Positions 33,742 to 47,900 of a stretch of 64,000 nucleotides of DNA are shown one piece after another. The DNA is taken from the NCBI GenBank assembly GCA_916048095.2, contig OU696579.1, forward strand, positions 7,934,163 through 7,998,162. The letters run 5' to 3'. Numbering within the stretch: the stretch's first letter is position 1; every line of letters starts with the position of its first letter. The stretch is from Sacculina carcini. Taxonomy: Eukaryota > Arthropoda > Thecostraca > Sacculinidae. A program made the position numbers and the translations under genes. The notes beneath the pieces are model-generated. The model did not search any database, was not told the origin of the DNA, and saw nothing but the letters and a program-made list of their open reading frames with translations.

Positions 33742-35263
33742 CACAAACCTCAGACTCCAGTGCGTCCTCCCAACTGTCTGCCACGTCCGTGTTGCTCTGC
33801 ACAAACAACATCAATAAATGAACGCATAAAAACGTCAGCTACAGAACGACGAGCAGAATGCACAAGTACAGTGCCGCTGTCTTAGCAGGAACTAACATCA
33901 ATTCATCTTAATGTTTAACAGACTGGGTTTGTTTGTCTCCGTTTTTACCGCAACACACACATTAAGCGAATTATTGCAGTACCCTTCTGAAACTGTAGAC
34001 GAAAACAAAAATCTAAGATATATTCAGACAGGCGCGCGTGGGCATCGCTGCCCCACGCGTGCCCACAAGACGTCACACCATTCCCGACAACACCTCGAAT
34101 ACGATTTCACGCTCACACCGTGGCATACGGGAGCACACATACGCACACACACACGCCCCACATTCACCGAAACAACCAATCAGCGGCGAGCCGGTCATTC
34201 GCTCGCCGCCGCGGGGCATCAACGCTTGACCAACACAAGCACACACCGACACAGCTATACACACTCGCTCACACACTCTCGCACGCAATACGCAATTCAA
34301 CTATACACGGTCACACGGACACACTAACACGTTCACGCACTCAGACACAATCTCTCTCACTGCACACAATCACACCACAGAAAAAATGGTATTAAATCAA
34401 TATGCCACTACAAACAATAACATAAAACGTATTAAGCTGAAAGAGATCTGTGACGTATGAATACGAAACCAAGGAATCACCGAAATCACTATGATTTCGC
34501 CCATGAAACACACTTATATGTCCTTTGATCATATTATCTACAAATTAATATGAACCACAACGTTTAAATTGTCAAAGAAAATTAAATTTAACCCGTGCTT
34601 ACCATACTAACACCATATGAATCAGAACACTTTCACCGATTCACCCGCACGATAAGTCGTTTTTGTCCAATCTCTGTAAGTTGATAATGATGCCAAGTTA
34701 GTTGCATGAAGCTTGTAGGTGCAATTTCACTGCGTTTGAAAGCCAATATTTCTACGGTGGGTGACTAGTACTTTAAGCTTAATCTCGTGAATTTTTAGTG
34801 ACACTCGCTTGATTCTGCATGCTGTTAATGTCTTGCATTTTTGTAACAAGCCAGGCATACGCCCACTATTCTGTACTGTTCTAGTCTGCTAGTTTGAGGT
34901 CTGTTCGTGCATTTTTGCCTTTTTTTGTTTCTAAGAGTTCATGATTTGTCTCGCGATTTGTATGTTTTCAAGCATGTATATATCGAACTTTAATTTTTTA
35001 TTTTTCTCAAGTCTGTTGTCAGCCAGCTTAGAGTAATATTTTTAATAATGTCCTGGAGTTATAAAAATTGTTCCGCTGAGTTCTAGGGTGATCACCAAGG
35101 CCTACCTCCAGATATTGGCATTGAAATAATTGACACATTGCCTAAACGTGTATGTTTGTGTATGTGTGTATTTCAATTTACCTCAATATCCAATGTCACT
35201 TGCATCAAATATCAACCATACCGTGCCAATGTATGTGTATGTGTGTGTGTGTCAGTTGGCTGT
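31780..35263. other. Intergenic region between divergent MND1 and the PTPN4-like gene
   Basis: No coding exon is supported. It contains a poly-G run at 32624-32635, AT-rich ATTTATT repeats at 33170-33490 leading into R1 copy 5 (33488-33740), and a CA-rich stretch around 34130-34380. A GC-richer zone near 34030-34230 (GCGCGCGTGGG, GCGGCGAGCCGG) could be promoter-associated, but this is weak. Confidence 0.4.
33488..33740 (-). repeat. Dispersed repeat R1, copy 5 (most complete)
   Basis: Carries both ends. GGCGGAGTGACATTATGGAG is near the left, then a T-rich middle, GAGCGCTTCCGGTACATGGG, GTGGTAATAGTGC and CTGTAATTAA, ending in a (TAA)n tail of about ten units. Length about 245 bases. Confidence 0.85.
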
Positions 35264-35555
35264 ATGTTGGACGTGGTGGGGTGGCACGCTTTCAACAGTG
35301 CCAGTGGCAGCTACAACGTGCGGCGTTATGAGCTGCTGGCGGTCGCCGCTTCGTCCTGCTCGTGCTCTGTTCAAGCCACGCCACCACTGGACGCCACCAC
35401 CCGTGCGGCCAGCGGCAATGGCATGACGTCAGAATCCAGTGTGCTGGCGGCGGCTCAGGAAACAGCCTCCTCCAAGGCACTGGACAAGCGCGCGTTGGAC
35501 AAATACACCCTGGTTCTTCCCGACTGCACTCAGCGAGTGTTTGCCGTTCCGGTAA

Positions 35556-35592
<37 letters not shown>

Positions 35593-38500
35593 TGCTGATA
35601 TTATTAATTACAAGCAAATCCAGTAGCATGGAGGAAGAGTGCAAGTGCACTATTACCATCCTGTGCGGTGGCTCCATGTTTGTCAGAAGCGCCCAAAAAT
35701 AGAGAGAGTGAGAGTTCCAAAAGTAAATAATTATACAGAGAAATAGAGGTCGATAACTGAATATTAAATAAATAAATAATAAACAATACATCTGATAACA
35801 CTACATAATGTCACTCCGCCCACACTCCCCAATAAATAACAACATTCAATGATAAATATTAATAAATAGGTAAATAAACAACAAAAATCAGCACTAAAGT
35901 TGTTGTTGATGTTTGGCTGGCAGAAGAAATGCAAGGCGCAGCAGTTATTGGACCGGGTGTTCTCAACACTGGCTCACACCAGCGACAAGTGCTATTTCGG
36001 CCTGCAATACGGCCTTCTCGAGCACGGTGTACTGGTGCACGTGAGTATTGTGTACTTGTGCTTGTACTTGTGTACTAGTACTTCTCTAACCCGCGGCTGT
36101 TTAGCCCTGCCCATCAGTGACTCGCTGGAGTTTTTAGAACACATGTTGGAAAATGGAAAAAGATGGGGGGGGAGGGAAATATATTGTTTAGCTCATTGTG
36201 TTTTTGTAGTTAACTTAGTTATTTTGATAGTAGGTTAATATAGATACATATAACATATGTTGCCTTCATTATAAGACTTTTGATAGAACTTTTAATTTTG
36301 TGCTTGCATTTGTTGTTTGGTCCAATATGGCTGTATGGCAACATTTTGGGTTGCCTACACCTGCCCTTATCCAATAACTCCGGAATTTCTTGCAAGTTTT
36401 GTCATTTAGGATGAGAAAAAACACGATTTTCGTGTTGCCATCAACTAATAAGCGAAAATACACATCGGCTTGTCTGTGGTGTTTCATGATTAGGACATAT
36501 CTCATTTCAAAATACCTGGTTGCAACACTTGTAGGAGATAATTTTCTAAGACAATATTTATGTGTTTGGGTCGCGATGCTTGATTTGAGCTCAAATATGG
36601 CTCGCTGCCAAAAAAAGGTTGGGAACCACTGAGCTATGTTGATGCGGAAATTTCCAGCTTGTGTGTGTATACATGAGAGCGTGTGTGTGTGTGTGATTAT
36701 CAATCAATCAATGCTTGCAATCTTTCATTGCAATCGTTCAATATGCGCTTTTCATTGCAATTTTAATACATAGAAAAATAGGAAAAGGGAGCGATAAAAG
36801 AGATGGCATATTAGTGTGTATTCGACGTTCAATAATGTCAATAAAATACCAGGAGCACAACGAACACAACTGAATTTTCCAGCAGCCCCAATTCGCCACA
36901 TCTCGACAATCATGACGCACTTCCACTCAACCGACAATTCCTTCATATTCCTTCACAATGCTTACAATTGTAGCAGGCAAAATAATAGCACAAATAGTCC
37001 AATATTGTCCACATATACAAGCATGCAAATTATACATCTGTACAAATAGTCCAATATTGTCCACATATACAAAATGCAAATTATACATCTGTACAAATAG
37101 TCCAATATTGTCCACATATACAAGCATGCAAATTATACATCTGTACAAATAGTCCAATATTGTCCACATATACACACATGCAAATTATACATCTGTACAA
37201 ATAGTCCAATATAGTCCACATATACACACATGCAAATTATACATCTGTACTAATAGTCCAATATAGTCCATATATACAAACATGCAAATTATACATCTGT
37301 ACAAATAGTCCAATATTGTCCACATATACACACATGCAAATTATACATCTGTACAAATAGTCCAATATAGTCCACATATACAAACATGCAAATTATACAT
37401 CTGTACAAATAGTCCAATATTGTCCACATATACACACATGCAAATTATACATCTGTACTAATAGTCCAATATTGTCCACATATACACACATGCAAATTAT
37501 ACATCTGTACTAATAGTCCAATATTGTCCACATATACAAACATGCAAATTATACATCTGTACAAATAGTCCAATATTGTCCACATATACAAAATGCAAAT
37601 TATACATCTGTACAAATAGTCCAATATTGTCCACATATACAAACATGCAAATTATACATCTGTACAAATAGTCCAATATTGTCCACATATACAAACATGC
37701 AAATTATACATCTGTACTAATAGTCCAATATTGTCCACATATACAAACATGCAAATTATACATCTGTACTAATAGTCCAATATTGTCCACATATACAAAC
37801 ATGCAAATTATACATATGTACAAATAGTCCAATATTGTCCACATGCAAATTATATGCAAATTATATACAAACATGCAAATTATACATCTGTACACACACA
37901 TACATATACACATTCTTACTTATTAGTATACATTGGTGTATGTGTGTTTTGTGGCAGCGTTGGTTGGATATGCGCAAGTGTTTGCGCAGTCAATTGTCTC
38001 GTGCGCCATTTACGTCGACGCACTTGCGCACGCTGATACTGCGCGTGAAATTCTGCGCGCTGCTCACCTATCAGCAGGGTTGCCAGTGGTGGCGTCGACA
38101 ATTGGCAACTCAGGTGCGCGTGGACTTGCAGCGCGGCTGGTTGGTGGCTCCATCTACCGCCACAAACGTTCTGGCCAGCTATGCGGCGCAAAGTACGTGT
38201 AAAACCCACTGCTTATTGATTTGCGCGTGTGAAAAACCCATTTTCTGGTATAAATTTTCACTTTTAAAGATAGCAGGTGTCTTATACATGGATGTGAGTG
38301 TTTAATTATACCAGTGTGTAATGATATCTGTGATGAAATATTTAATTTATGAGTTGAGCTAATTAAAAAAAAATCAGCAAATATATTTAGACTGAAGGAT
38401 TGAATCAAGTTTATATTTTTGGCAGGAGTGTGATGAGGAATTTACTGCATTTTTTTATTAATAAAGTTTTTATTTACCAAAAATAATTCGCTAGAATGTA

Positions 38501-38702
38501 TTGCCTAAAATTCACGGGTAAATACGATATATGACGTAATGTTCGTTATTCGTTGCACGACATCTCTGTTTCATATTTATAAAACATATTTTGCATTACA
38601 TATAATACATAATAATATAAAAATAATTCGTGTATACTTATAATGCATAATAAGAAAAATGAAATTCCGCATTACGTATAATTCTCCGTTTATTATAATG
38701 TA

Positions 38703-38738
<36 letters not shown>

Positions 38739-39409
38739 TATTTGTGTGTTTGTGTGTGTTTGTATTTGTGTGTGTTTGTGCTCGTGTTTGTATTTGTGTG
38801 TGTGTGTGTTTGTTTGTGTATTTGTGTGTGTGTATTTGTGTGTTTGTTTTTGTGTTTGAACTCAGTTGATTGTGGTGACTACACCGGTGTTGGTGACTCA
38901 CACGACAGTGACTATCTTAGTCGGGTTCGTTTCTTGCCGACAAACATGACTGACGAGATGCGCGCCAAAATTGTCGAACTACACGCAACGCACCAGTGAG
39001 TCAAAGCTGCCAGATTTGGCGCCAAAACTTGCCATCATTAAACTCTTATTGACCCTGCCATGCTTTCTTGATTGAACTCAGTTCTTACAGCATTTTCTTA
39101 CAGTGTTTATCTGGGCGTGTCTACGAGTTCAAGTATGTGAAATAAGAAAGCAAGAAGGAAATGTTTATCGTGTTCAGACTGAATAAGAGAATGAAGAATA
39201 TAATATCAATATGACATTATATATGAATCCAAATATGCAAATTCCGTATCATAATGCAACAAATCACGAATATAACTTGAATGCTTGTTTAATAAATCCA
39301 GCGAGATCACGCTGCTCTTTAACATTCTTTGTTTGCATCAAATGTGTATGTATGTGTGTATGTGTGTGTGTGTGTATGTGTGTGTGTGTGTGTGTGTATG
39401 TGTGTGTGT

Positions 39410-39450
<41 letters not shown>

Positions 39451-40210
39451 TGTGTGGCAGGGGTATGTCCCAGGAAGATGCTGTTACCGCCTATCTAGAA
39501 CACGCTCGCAGACTACAAATGTTTGGTGTTGATCAACATCCGGCCATGGTGCGCCATTCTGTCTGCTTGTTTGTCTGTATGTCTGTTTATCTGTCGGTCT
39601 GTCTATATGTATGTTTGTCTGTGTCTGTGTCCGTCTGTCTGTATGTCGGTCTATCTGTCTGTCTGTCTTTCTGTCTGTCTATCTGTCTGTATCTGTCTGT
39701 ATCTGTCTGTATGTCTGTTTATCTGTCTGTCGGTCTTTCTGTGTCTGTTTGTCTGTCTGTATCTATCTGTCTGTCTGTCTTTCTGTGTCTGTTTGTCTGT
39801 CTGTATGTCTGTATCTGTCTGTCTGTCTGTATATGTCTGTATGTCTGTATATGTCTGTATCTGTCTGTATCTGTCTATATGCATGTATCTGTGTGTATCT
39901 GTCTGTATCTGTCTGTCTGTCTGTCTGTATATGTCTGTATGTCTGTCTGTATCTGTTTATCTGTTTGTCTTTCCAGCTGTATGTATGTATGTTTGTCTGT
40001 CTAGCTGTCTGTCTTTGTTCTCACCTAGTTGTTCTTCACAGGTTAATGAGTTAAACACTCGTGTGTGTATCCTGTCTTCTATTTACCGTAATGTAATTCT
40101 TGAATAGATGCATTCTCTTCTGGTTGATAATTTTCTCTGGTAGTTTATTCTACTGGTTGATGCATCTTTCAGCGGTGAACTGTATTTTCGACTATATGTT
40201 TGTATCTGTA

Positions 40211-40241
<31 letters not shown>

Positions 40242-41060
40242 AGGACTGTCATGGTGTCGAGATAGTGGTGGGCGTGTGTAGTGACGGCGTAGTGGTGGCG
40301 CGTCAGCACTGTATCATCGATACTTTCTGTTGGTCAATTATTGTCAAGATCGTCTACAAACACAAACAACTTCTGCTACAATTCCGACGCTCCGAGGTCC
40401 CTGAGGCTCCACGTCTCTACTCTGCCTTATTCTCCTCTCCTCTCTCCAGGCTATTATTTTTATCTTGTGTCATGACTTCTGAAGAATATTCTATGTTAGT
40501 GTGTATTTATTTGTGTGTGTGTATGTGTGTTGTTACTTACTAGTTGTTATTACTAGTAGTATCGGCACAGTAATGAGTCAGACAGGCTCGTGACTGCCGC
40601 CTTGTCCAATCATGACGTATTTCTTCTTGAACAATTGGGTTGTTTATTAATGCACAATGCCCCTGGGTTATTTATTATCAAGCTTTCTATTCAGCTCTAT
40701 TTGGCAAACTATATTTATGACCGCCCTTTTTTCATCCTGCATTTTTTGTAGCCAAAACTATTATATCTGCTAGTTTTTGAGTCAGTATGTGTGTGTGTGT
40801 GTGCTTGTGTGTGTGTAAGAAGTAACAAGTGTATTTTGCCACTGTACAACATTGAATTCAACATGAAACACACAATAATGAAAAAAATGTAGTAATAGTC
40901 GGTCGAGCCAACACATTTATTCCTGGACGAACACATCAGATTAATTCATAACAACGGTATTTTAAATATTGACACAATAACAATTTAACATCACAATATC
41001 TCACATATTGCACTCAACAAGCGCAACAGTTTCAAACGACATAAAATTCATAAACAGACA

Positions 41061-41111
<51 letters not shown>

Positions 41112-41902
41112 TGTTATATATAAGCAATCAAGCGATATTACACACTAGCACATCAATCATTTGGTGTTATTGTGATTTAATAAGGTGTGATCATAATTTG
41201 TATTTAAATATTTTATATTTCCCCTTCAAAAGCAGTTTTTTTATTTCAATATGGCAAGCTATTAAAGGTTATCGGTCCATTATAAATAATGTTATATTTA
41301 TATAGCTCAGTTCCATATTTCCGAACAGATAAGTTGATGTTGCAGGCACGTGTTGCTGAATCATGCACTAATATTGCAAGCAATGATTCTGGCCGCTGCG
41401 ATCTGTGAATGAGTAGCATTGAAAAATATATTCGAACTTTATTGAATGACAGTATTTTCTGGCTACTATATATGCGGCTACTGCTATGTTGTATGTACTC
41501 ACCTATTTGTACTCACCTATTTGTACTCAGCTATTTGTTTAGCACAGGAGATGAGCTGTGCTCGTACTGTCCTGTCTCCAACCCACCCTCTAGTAACCTA
41601 TCTTCCCTGAAATTCCCAGTATTTCACACTATCCAGTCTTTCTTTAAATGCTCTCACGCTATTAGCTCCTACAATATCCTCCTCTAACTGATTCCAGACA
41701 TCAACACACCTGTATATGGGAAACTATACTTCTCAACATCTCTCAAACATCTAGTCTTTTTCAGTTTGTTTCCATGACCCCTCTTGCCTGAATTATCCCA
41801 AACTATACAATTATCCCTATCTAACTTTTGCATACCTATTATATGTCTAAAAATATTAATCAAATCGCCCCTTAGCCTTCGTTGTTCTGAAGATGGTAAA
41901 CA

Positions 41903-41937
<35 letters not shown>

Positions 41938-44900
41938 CTTATGTGTGTGTGTGTGTGTGTGTTTGTGTATGTGTGACAGAGTGAGCCTCCGACAGTGAAA
42001 GTGCTGGCATTTCGTCTGAGTTCTTGTCGCGCGTGCAAGAACGCCTGGCGCTCCATTGTTGAACATCACCGCTTCTTCCGTGTGACGGCCAATAACAGTC
42101 AACATTCCGGCCGGCCGGATCCGGATCAGTCTTCGTCGTCGCTGCTGCTGCGCCGGTCCTGCTCGCTGCGCCGGATTCGCAGCGGCGGTGCCAGTGTTGT
42201 CAGATGGCCGCGACGAATGTGGCGCAGTTTCAGAGCCACGGCCACACCGCGTCGCGTTGACAGGTACGTGCGCCATTAATGTCACGAGCCAACAACCGAA
42301 ACTCAAACTGCTACGGTGCCAATTTCTTTTGGCAACTGTTTTATTGTTGGTTATTTTTGTATATAACTGTATTTTCTAATATTGTTGCTGATGTTGTGTC
42401 TGGTTATACTGGAGTTTTATTACCATATACTTCACCATTGATTGGCCAATATCGTGCAGGTACACCACGGATGAGCAGGTTTATTCTGAGATTCATATGT
42501 GTGTGTGTGTGTGTGTGTGTGTTAGTGAGCGATGTGTGGCAGTGACGGGGGTAGGAGGGGGTGGTGGGGTGTCGGGTGACGTGACGTCATTGATAGCGGG
42601 GTCCAGTTGTCACCAGCAGCAGCGACGAGTCATCGATGCCACCGATCTCCGGCCTCGTCCTGCCTGGGGTGACTCCAGCAAGATACGGTGAGTACTCGCT
42701 CAGTCATATCTAGTATATGACTCATGAGTCACACCTAGTATATGACCCATGAGTTACATCTAATATGACTCATGCGTAACATCTAGTATATGACTCATGA
42801 ATTACAGCTAGTATATGACTCATGCGTAACATCTAGTATATTACTCATGAGTCACAGCTAGTATATGACTCGTGAGTCATACACTAGCTATTACTCATGA
42901 GTTAAAGTTAGTATATGACTCATGAGTCATATCTAATATATGACCCACAAGTCATAGCTAGTGTATGACTCACGAGTCATATCTAGTATATGACCCATGA
43001 ATCATAGCTAGTATATGACTCACGAGTCGTAGCTAGTGTATGACTCACGAGTCATAGCTAGCTAGTATATAACTCGCGAGTCACAGCTAGTTTATGACTC
43101 ATGAGTCACTGTGTGTGTGTGTGGGTCAAATCTTGGAAAGCTGCTTGCCTTCGTAGGTCAGGCTTACGTTCATTCATTCATTCATTCATGTATTTTTTCC
43201 AGCCTTCATGTCAACAGAACCAAAATATGTAATTAAACCAAAACTGGAAAGGCAATTGAAGCTAAATAGCTTGTGTTGCCTGGGTTAAATCAAATTGTTA
43301 ATACGATGCAATACATACACGCTCACATATAAACATATTCACGCGCACTAATTCACTCATCTAAACACTGATAAATATATCATGCACACAATCACACTCC
43401 CACACTCATACACACCAAATACACACACACCCACACACACAGCACAATCACGATTTATCGCACTCGACCATATCCTATATTTTCATTGGTCAGATTCTTC
43501 AGAGTAAGATTGAATGTATTGTTTTTTCAAGTTTTTCTTGTAGCTGGACAACGTTGGAGTTTGTTTCTGGTTTTTTTCCAATTCATTCCACTGCGATATA
43601 CCTACATAAAAAAATGATAAGCTTCTTAGTTTGGTTCGTGTGTGGGGAAAGAGGAATTTGTCTGTATGCCTTGTATTGATTATGAAGTATGCTTGAATGT
43701 TAGATGGTAATTTCTTATGATATGCTGCATACATTTTAGTTAAATTATTGAGTTTTACTACATCATCAAATTTTAGAATATTTTCATTTTTGAATGAAGG
43801 TGATGTATGCTCCCTTGCTTTCAGATTGTCTATGATTCTGATAGCTCTTTTTTGTGCAATTCTTATGGTTTGCAAGTTAGTGTAATAAGTATTTCCCCAT
43901 GCTTCACAACAGTATTGTAAATATGATTGAAAAAATTAATAATAAAGGGTGGTTTTTGTTTTAGTGTCGAATATTTCTTTTACTTTGCTGAGAAGGAAGT
44001 TCACTCTGTTTAGTTTGGCAGTTACATTGGATATTTGCTCTTTCCAATGTAATTTGCTATCAATAATTACTCCCAGAAATTTAGTAGATTGTTTCCTATC
44101 AAGTTTGTCTGCCCCTATGCTTATACAGCTGTTTGAGGTGTCATTACTGTTACTGAAAACAATGTAATTAGACTTTTTTACATTGAGCGATAATTTGTTA
44201 CTCGTGAACCAGTCTTGTAATATTTTTATGCCTGAGTTTATTTGTTCATAGAGTTTATACGTGTGTTTGCCTTTGTAGAATATGTTGGTGTCATCCGCAA
44301 ATGCTATTGTTTTTGTGTGTCTCATTATGTTGAATAGATCGTTGATGTAGAGTATGAATAGTGTCGGTCCCAGTGTAGAACCTTGTGGAACCCCGCATTC
44401 TATGGGTAATTGTTCAGACTTTGAACCACTTACTTCAGTGTATTGCGTTCTCTGTGTTAAATAACTTGTGATCCATTGTAGGGTTTTGCCTCTCATGCCG
44501 TATAAGTTTAGTTTTTTTAACAATATTTTGTGATCGACAGTGTCAAAGGCCTTTTTCAGATCCAGGAATAATCCAACAGTTATTTGACGCTGCTCAAAAG
44601 ACTCAGTTATGTAGTTGATCATATCAAGCACGGCTTGTGATGTGTTCTTGCCTCTTTGGAATCCATATTGATTTTCATGTATAATTTCATGCTTTTTTAT
44701 AAAACTTATCAATCTTCGATGAAATAATTTTTCTAAAATTTTTGAAAATTGATCTAGTAAAGAAATTGGCCGATAATTTCCGCTTTCCTTGTTATCTCCA
44801 GACTTGTGTATGGGTACTATTTTTGCAATTTTCATAAGATTTGGAAACGTTCCCGTAGAAAAAGATAAATTGAAGATGTATGATAGTGGAGCGGCTATAT

Positions 44901-47900
44901 GATTGGCGGTGTCTTTAACTATCTTCATGTTGAGATTTAGATGATCTGTTGAACATGTCCCTTTAGCAGACTTAATTGTTTTCTTTACTTCCATCTCTGG
45001 AACGGGATAGAGGAACATAGTTGATGGAACCATGTTTACATGCTGACAGTCATCTATGCTAGTCGGGCTGGTCTTAATTGCTGAGGCAAGAACTGGTCCA
45101 ATTTTCACAAAATACTCGTTGAAATGACTTGCTATGCTCTGAGAGTCCGTAATTGTGCCATTTTCTGTGCGTAGCTGACATATCGGCTCTCTCTTTTTTG
45201 TTTCTATATTCAACGTTGTTTTTATGGTTTGCCATTTTTGTCTGATTGTGACATTTCTATCAGAGAAGTGCCTCGCATAGTAAAGTTTCTTGCTCGTATT
45301 TATTATTTGTGTGAGTTTGTTTCTGTAGTGTTTGTAACTTTTCTCGTCTTCTTTCTTTTTTGTGGTCATAAACTTTCGGTAAAGCACTCGTTTGTTGTCA
45401 CTGGAGATCTTAATTCCCCTTGTTATCCATGGCCGCCTTTTGGTTTTGTTATCAGTTTTGGTAGTATACATCGGTAAGTGCTTGTTAACAGCCCGGATAT
45501 ATAGGTCTACAAACCGTTCATAAGAGTGATTGACATTATCAGATAATATTGTGTCCCAGTTGATGGAGTTAAGATCCCGGTTGAGCCTTTGTACTCGCTT
45601 GTCAGTATATTTTCTTCTTGTATAACACACCGGCTCCTTTTCCGTGATTATGTTGTTGACAATAGCAAATATTGGGTAATGATCCGAGAAATCGTCCTGT
45701 ATAATGCCACTAGTGATATTGCTAGCCACGTCGGTGGTATATATGTTATCAATCAGCGTACTGCTTTGCCTGGTTTCCCTAGTAGCCTTCCTTATCAGCG
45801 GATAAAACCCCAAGTCCATCATTGTGTTAATAAAAATCTGCGTCGACTGATGAGTATCGGCGTTGAATAAGTTCACGTTGAAATCGCCAAGCATAAACCA
45901 CTCCTGTTTGTGCATCACGTCAGTTATGCCAGTAATTGTTTCAATATAGTTGCTAACAGGTGTGCCAGGCTGCCTATACACACAGGAAACACGCACTGGC
46001 TTATGCCCGGATTTCACCGTGACCTCAACCGTTATTATTTCCATAACATGTGCTACTTCAAACGTAAACGCTGATATTTCCTGAACGTCCAGACTGTCCT
46101 TAACAAATATTGCCACTCCTCCACCTCTCATATGCGTTCGAAGTTGTTGATGTACAGTATAGCCTTCAATGCGACAATAATCCATTGACTGTTGATTAGA
46201 CCACGTTTCAGTAACAGCAATAATGTCCCAATTGTGATGTAAACTATCCAAAAATTCAACCAATTCATGAATATGTTTGCACAGACTGCGTGCGTTAACG
46301 TGCAACATCGATAGTGTCTGATTATCATCGAAGTTTTTCACAAACTCATCTACAGTGTAAGTTTCAGAATTCTGATTGTCTAAATTACCTAGAGTCATTC
46401 CATTGTTGTTCAGATGTCCAGAACTTATATCAATCATTGATTATGAGACATTGGTTTAGTAAACAATCTGACCAGTTGCCTCTCTTTGATGTCGAGATGT
46501 TGAAATTCAAATGAAATACAAAAATATCATACTTAATTGGATATATGGCCCAGTGCGACGAGTTAGTGGCATGCATTATACTAATGATTGTGCTCATACA
46601 AAAATAGCAATACCCACGCATACTTTCACACCAGCAGACTTGAGCGCACACACACAATTGCACACACATACACGCACACACTCCTTCACTCACGTAACCA
46701 TCAATAATCACTCTCTTACACAGATAAATTCCTATATGGATGATTAGAAAATGTAGCTCACGCACAATCCTGCGCACATATACAATTTGAATGTGGATAT
46801 TTACAATACATATCCTCACACACACAAAAGCTCTTGCATTCGCATACACACTCACTTTGACGCAAACACTTATAATAGCATTCATACCAATTCGAATACC
46901 TTGATGCCTTACCTTATTCGAATACCTTGATACCTTGACGTGAATCATAGATAATTAATATTATATGTAATAATATTGTCATTGAATTTGCCTCTAATTA
47001 ATACGAGTAGTAATAATGATTAAAAACATAATATAATACAATATAATAAAACTTGCATGCCGTTTTATATTTTTTTAAATAATAAATATTAAAATCAAAT
47101 ATTTCACAAAGGTGAACTTTCGTGTCAGACGTCTTGCACGATAGAGACACGCACCATTATTGATCCATTTAGATCAGCAATAATTTCAAAGCGACTGTAT
47201 TTGTGACAAGTACTCACAAAGATGCACTGTTCCTTGCACCAAAAGAGAGAGTGTGTGAGTGTTTGTACTCCCGGCCTCTTGAAGACAGCTATGTACAGAC
47301 TTGTGGTGGTCGATTAGTTATTATTTCGGGGAATTATTGATTGTTTGGTCGCATGTCGAATGACAATTCAGCCTCTGCTGATTCATATATCTGATGATAA
47401 ATCGATGTGGTATCAGAGTATAGCTGCAATGTACCCTGTACGTGTACGTGTGTGTGTGTGTATGTTACTGTTATATTTTTGGCTTATCAACTTTCATGTC
47501 AACATTTGACAGACAATTTTGGCCTGGCAAATCAGCTGATTGCCGTTTGCAACATTTACTCAAACTCTATCACTCTCAGTGTAATCCGCTAGCGTTCAAA
47601 TGCATCGTTTGGAGTGTGCTCGATTTAACTTTTGAAGTGTGTCTGAAGTGATTGAGAAGTTGACATTCATGGCGCAGAGCAGACATTAATTTCGTGCGTG
47701 TTTCTTTGTGGTCATTCGTTGTTTGCATAATTCGCTGAGGACTACAAAAATGCTGAATTACAAGCAACAAATGAAAACTTAAGCAATAGTATCAACGCCG
47801 GAGCGAAACAAACAACACCTCAATTGACCGATAAACAATTATTAGCGTCGTATTAATGATTATCTCTGTCTTCGATTCATGCGTTTTGTAGGCTTCCACA

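Noticed and set aside
36968-37885. CRISPR-like regular repeat pattern
   Set aside because: Units are directly head to tail with no unique spacers, in a eukaryotic intron. It is a minisatellite.
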